NCBI RefSeq assembly: GCF_003286085.1
Contig: NW_020825330.1
Coordinates: 124,001-188,000, forward strand
DNA length: 64,000 nt
Origin: Drosophila persimilis
Taxonomy: Eukaryota; Arthropoda; Insecta; Diptera; Drosophilidae
Reading direction: 5' to 3'
The position numbers and the translations under genes are program-made. The notes under the pieces are model-generated. The model ran no database searches. It had not been told where the DNA came from and saw nothing but the letters and a program-made list of their open reading frames with translations. Positions 62,177-64,000 of the stretch are shown here, one piece after another. Positions within the stretch are counted from its first letter, which is position 1. Every line of letters starts with the position of its first letter.

Positions 62177-63885
62177 CTACTGCTGCTGCCGCTGCTGCTG
62201 CTCCACGAAGAGCGTGAATTGGGGGCTGAGGAGGTTCGTGTAGTACATGACGTGGGCCTCGCAATCGACGCCCGTGGGCGTGGCGATGCCCAGTACACAG
62301 CGGCTGGCGTTGGGCCGCACAAGGTGTAGCACGCTGCCCACGGTGCCCGGGCATGGTGCGCAGGAACTGGCGTTGGAGAAGGGTTGCAGGTCCGTCTCCG
62401 GCTGCTGGGGCTCCACGCACAGGTGCGAGCTGGGCAGCTCCTGAACGCTGCCGTAGTTGGGAAGGTCGGCGCATGCCCAGTTGGGACGCAGCCGCATGGT
62501 AATCTCGTACATAGGGCAATCGGCGTCTTCCGCCTTGCCCCAGCCGACGGCCACCAGGCGACCACTAACCTGGAGACGCGTCAGCTCGAACTGGCTGCAG
62601 ATGGGTGCCACACGGACGTTCGCAGACGCCTCGCTCCCCAGACGCAGTGGCTCCTGCAGCCGCATAAGCGCCAGATCCCTCCGGTACTGTGCCAAACGCT
62701 TCACAGCGAAAGAGACAAAAAGAGCGTCAGAGAGAGAAAGAGAGAGGTGGCCTCAAGGGCAAGGGGCTCACCACAATGTCCACCAGGTAGTCCTCGTCGA
62801 CGTCGACGTCCCGCATGTCTGCTACTCCGAAAACAACATGGCTGGGCCGCTTGCAGCCAGCGGCACTCAGGAGAAACTGCGGTGTCAGTACAATGGCGGA
62901 GCAGTGATGCAGATGTCCGTCGAAAGCGGCATTAGGATGGGCTAGGGCCCCCTGATGGCGGTAATGGGGCAGCAGGTCGTCGGCCGTGGCAATGGCGGCC
63001 GCCTCCTGAGGATCCACCTCTTGGGGGACCGGGGCTCGCGTGGGCAAGGGGACACCCAGGCGGGGAGCGGTCTTGACCTGGCCTCGTGGCTGCAGGGGAA
63101 GATTGAGGGGGCAGCAGATAATCTCCTCCCGGGCTCCGTCACGACACGTCATGAAGTCCTCGTCGCGCAGTCGGCCTTGCGACAGGAGCGGCTCCACGCT
63201 GGGGCAGGCGGAGACGACCCGGCACTCGCCCTCATACAGTGGGGCCCTGCATTCTGCCCCCTCCGTGGTGTCCGGATAAACAAAGCTGTTCCGCGTCGGA
63301 CGCCGGGTGGGTTTTATCGACTGCAGGAGGTAGTCGCGATCCGTTTGGAAAATATTCAACCAGGGAATCGGTGTGGTTGTAGTGGTTGTTGTTGTGGTAG
63401 TCGTTGTTGTTGTTGTTGAGGTGGTGGTTTCTGTGGTTGTGGTTGTCGCTGGAGATTCATTTGGATCGATGCGCACCTCCATGCCTTGGGCATTCTCGAG
63501 TGGGCAGCATATCTTCTCGCCGTGACTCGTGAATCCACATCCCTCAATCGTTTGGGGCGTCAGGCGTCCGACCTGGATGTGCGATGCTATTGTACCGCAC
63601 TCCTCTGCCGCCTGGCAACGGCTGCGGTAGCCCACGGTAGGACAGGGATCGCCAGCTGCAAAATATCGATCGGTATTCAATAGAGAATATAAAACAGAAC
63701 GTAATTGGTCGATGCCGCAAATACTTTAAGCAAGATAGTTATTTAAATGTGTATCGTTCGATTGATGATCGATAATCAAGAAGCTACGCACTCTCCAAGC
63801 TAAAGTAGGCTTCGCAGCGACCCAGGCAGAGGCTGGCCAAGATCAGCATAGCTACAATTACGCCAGATTTCCCTCGGCGTAACAT
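62177..63885 (-). CDS. Double-CLIP serine protease homologue, catalytically dead, three exons, 499 aa
   Basis: Exons are 63885-63792, 63655-62772 and 62698-62177 (1,500 nt, all phases consistent). Residues 1-25 are a signal peptide (GVIVAMLILASLCLG). Two CLIP domains with six Cys each lie at 36-82 and 167-213, separated by a poly-Thr linker of variable microsatellite origin. The protease-like domain follows from about residue 280. The catalytic His is Gly298 (SAAGC in place of TAAHC), Asp334 is kept (RRDLALMRL), and the Ser motif is CPGTVG, placing Val446 at the Ser position. The usual activation motif (IVGG/ILEG) is missing. It therefore cannot cleave substrates and should act as a cofactor or decoy, as other CLIP serine protease homologues do in melanization and Toll cascades. 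It has the same orientation as the active protease 2.2 kb away. It resembles, from memory, D. melanogaster CG15046. It ends with a short Gln-rich tail. Confidence 0.88.
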
Positions 63886-64000
63886 TTCTCATTCGATTGT
63901 TGTTTACTCAAATGTTGGGGATTTTGTCCTATTGCTGTTGTTGTTCTTGGTGCTCTTATTATTCTTTTTGTTGCTGGCGCTGCTGTTGACGTTCGGCGAT
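63886..64000. other. 5' flank of the protease homologue
   Basis: Upstream of the ATG at 63885, with repeated TTG/CTGTTGTTG sequence. No further feature seen before the window ends. Confidence 0.5.

Noticed and set aside
1-64000. CRISPR arrays, bacterial operons, rRNA or tRNA genes, LTR elements
   Set aside because: No spaced direct repeats, tRNA-like boxes, rRNA sequence, reverse transcriptase motifs or long terminal repeats were recognised; the sequence is ordinary insect nuclear DNA.

Overview
The window is insect nuclear DNA, almost certainly Drosophila. It has multi-exon genes with GTAAGT/GTGAGT donors, CA/TG microsatellites, poly-Gln (CAG) tracts, TATA/initiator promoters and CLIP-domain serine proteases. 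Three copies of a Helentron-like (DINE-1/SGM-type) repeat beginning ATACCCGATACTCAAAATGAG suggest the obscura species group. The gene content (a Hayan/persephone-type protease, a double-CLIP protease homologue and an orphan peptide-type GPCR) is, from memory, like the X-chromosome (Muller A) region around 17A-B of D. melanogaster. No alignment was run.

Layout from left to right. 1-1.7 kb: two coding exons of an unrecognised minus-strand gene that runs off the left edge. 1.7-10.5 kb: non-coding. 10.55-15.6 kb (+): a five-exon cuticle protein gene with a TATA promoter, a 12-nt first coding exon (MAFK) and a retinin-like domain; its first intron carries a 1.1-kb Helentron-like repeat. 19.2-23.1 kb: a Gln-rich secreted protein gene on the minus strand whose 2.6-kb intron holds three small secreted-protein genes on the plus strand. 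23.6-23.9 kb: an inverted, deleted Helentron copy. 27.1-42.6 kb (-): a six-exon rhodopsin-class GPCR of 963 residues with an approximately 565-residue charged tail; its promoter may lie near 57.08 kb, which would make the gene about 30 kb long. 42.6-57 kb: no coding sequence that I can support. 57.6-60.0 kb (-): a Hayan/persephone-like CLIP serine protease in six exons, including a frame-neutral 663-nt linker exon. 62.2-63.9 kb (-): a catalytically dead serine protease homologue with two CLIP domains.

The two right-hand genes look like an immune (Toll/melanization) protease pair: one active trypsin-like enzyme with an unusual His at the activation cleavage site, and one non-catalytic homologue. 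The least familiar unit is the nested cluster at 19-23 kb. Two of its intronic genes share a Gly-Phe-Gly-(Asp/Glu)-Ala-Met motif, and two share a Trp-x-Ser-(Ile/Leu)-Val-Asp helix, which suggests local duplication and module shuffling of small secreted peptides. All splice models were built by reading donors, acceptors and phase; each complete model keeps frame from ATG to stop.
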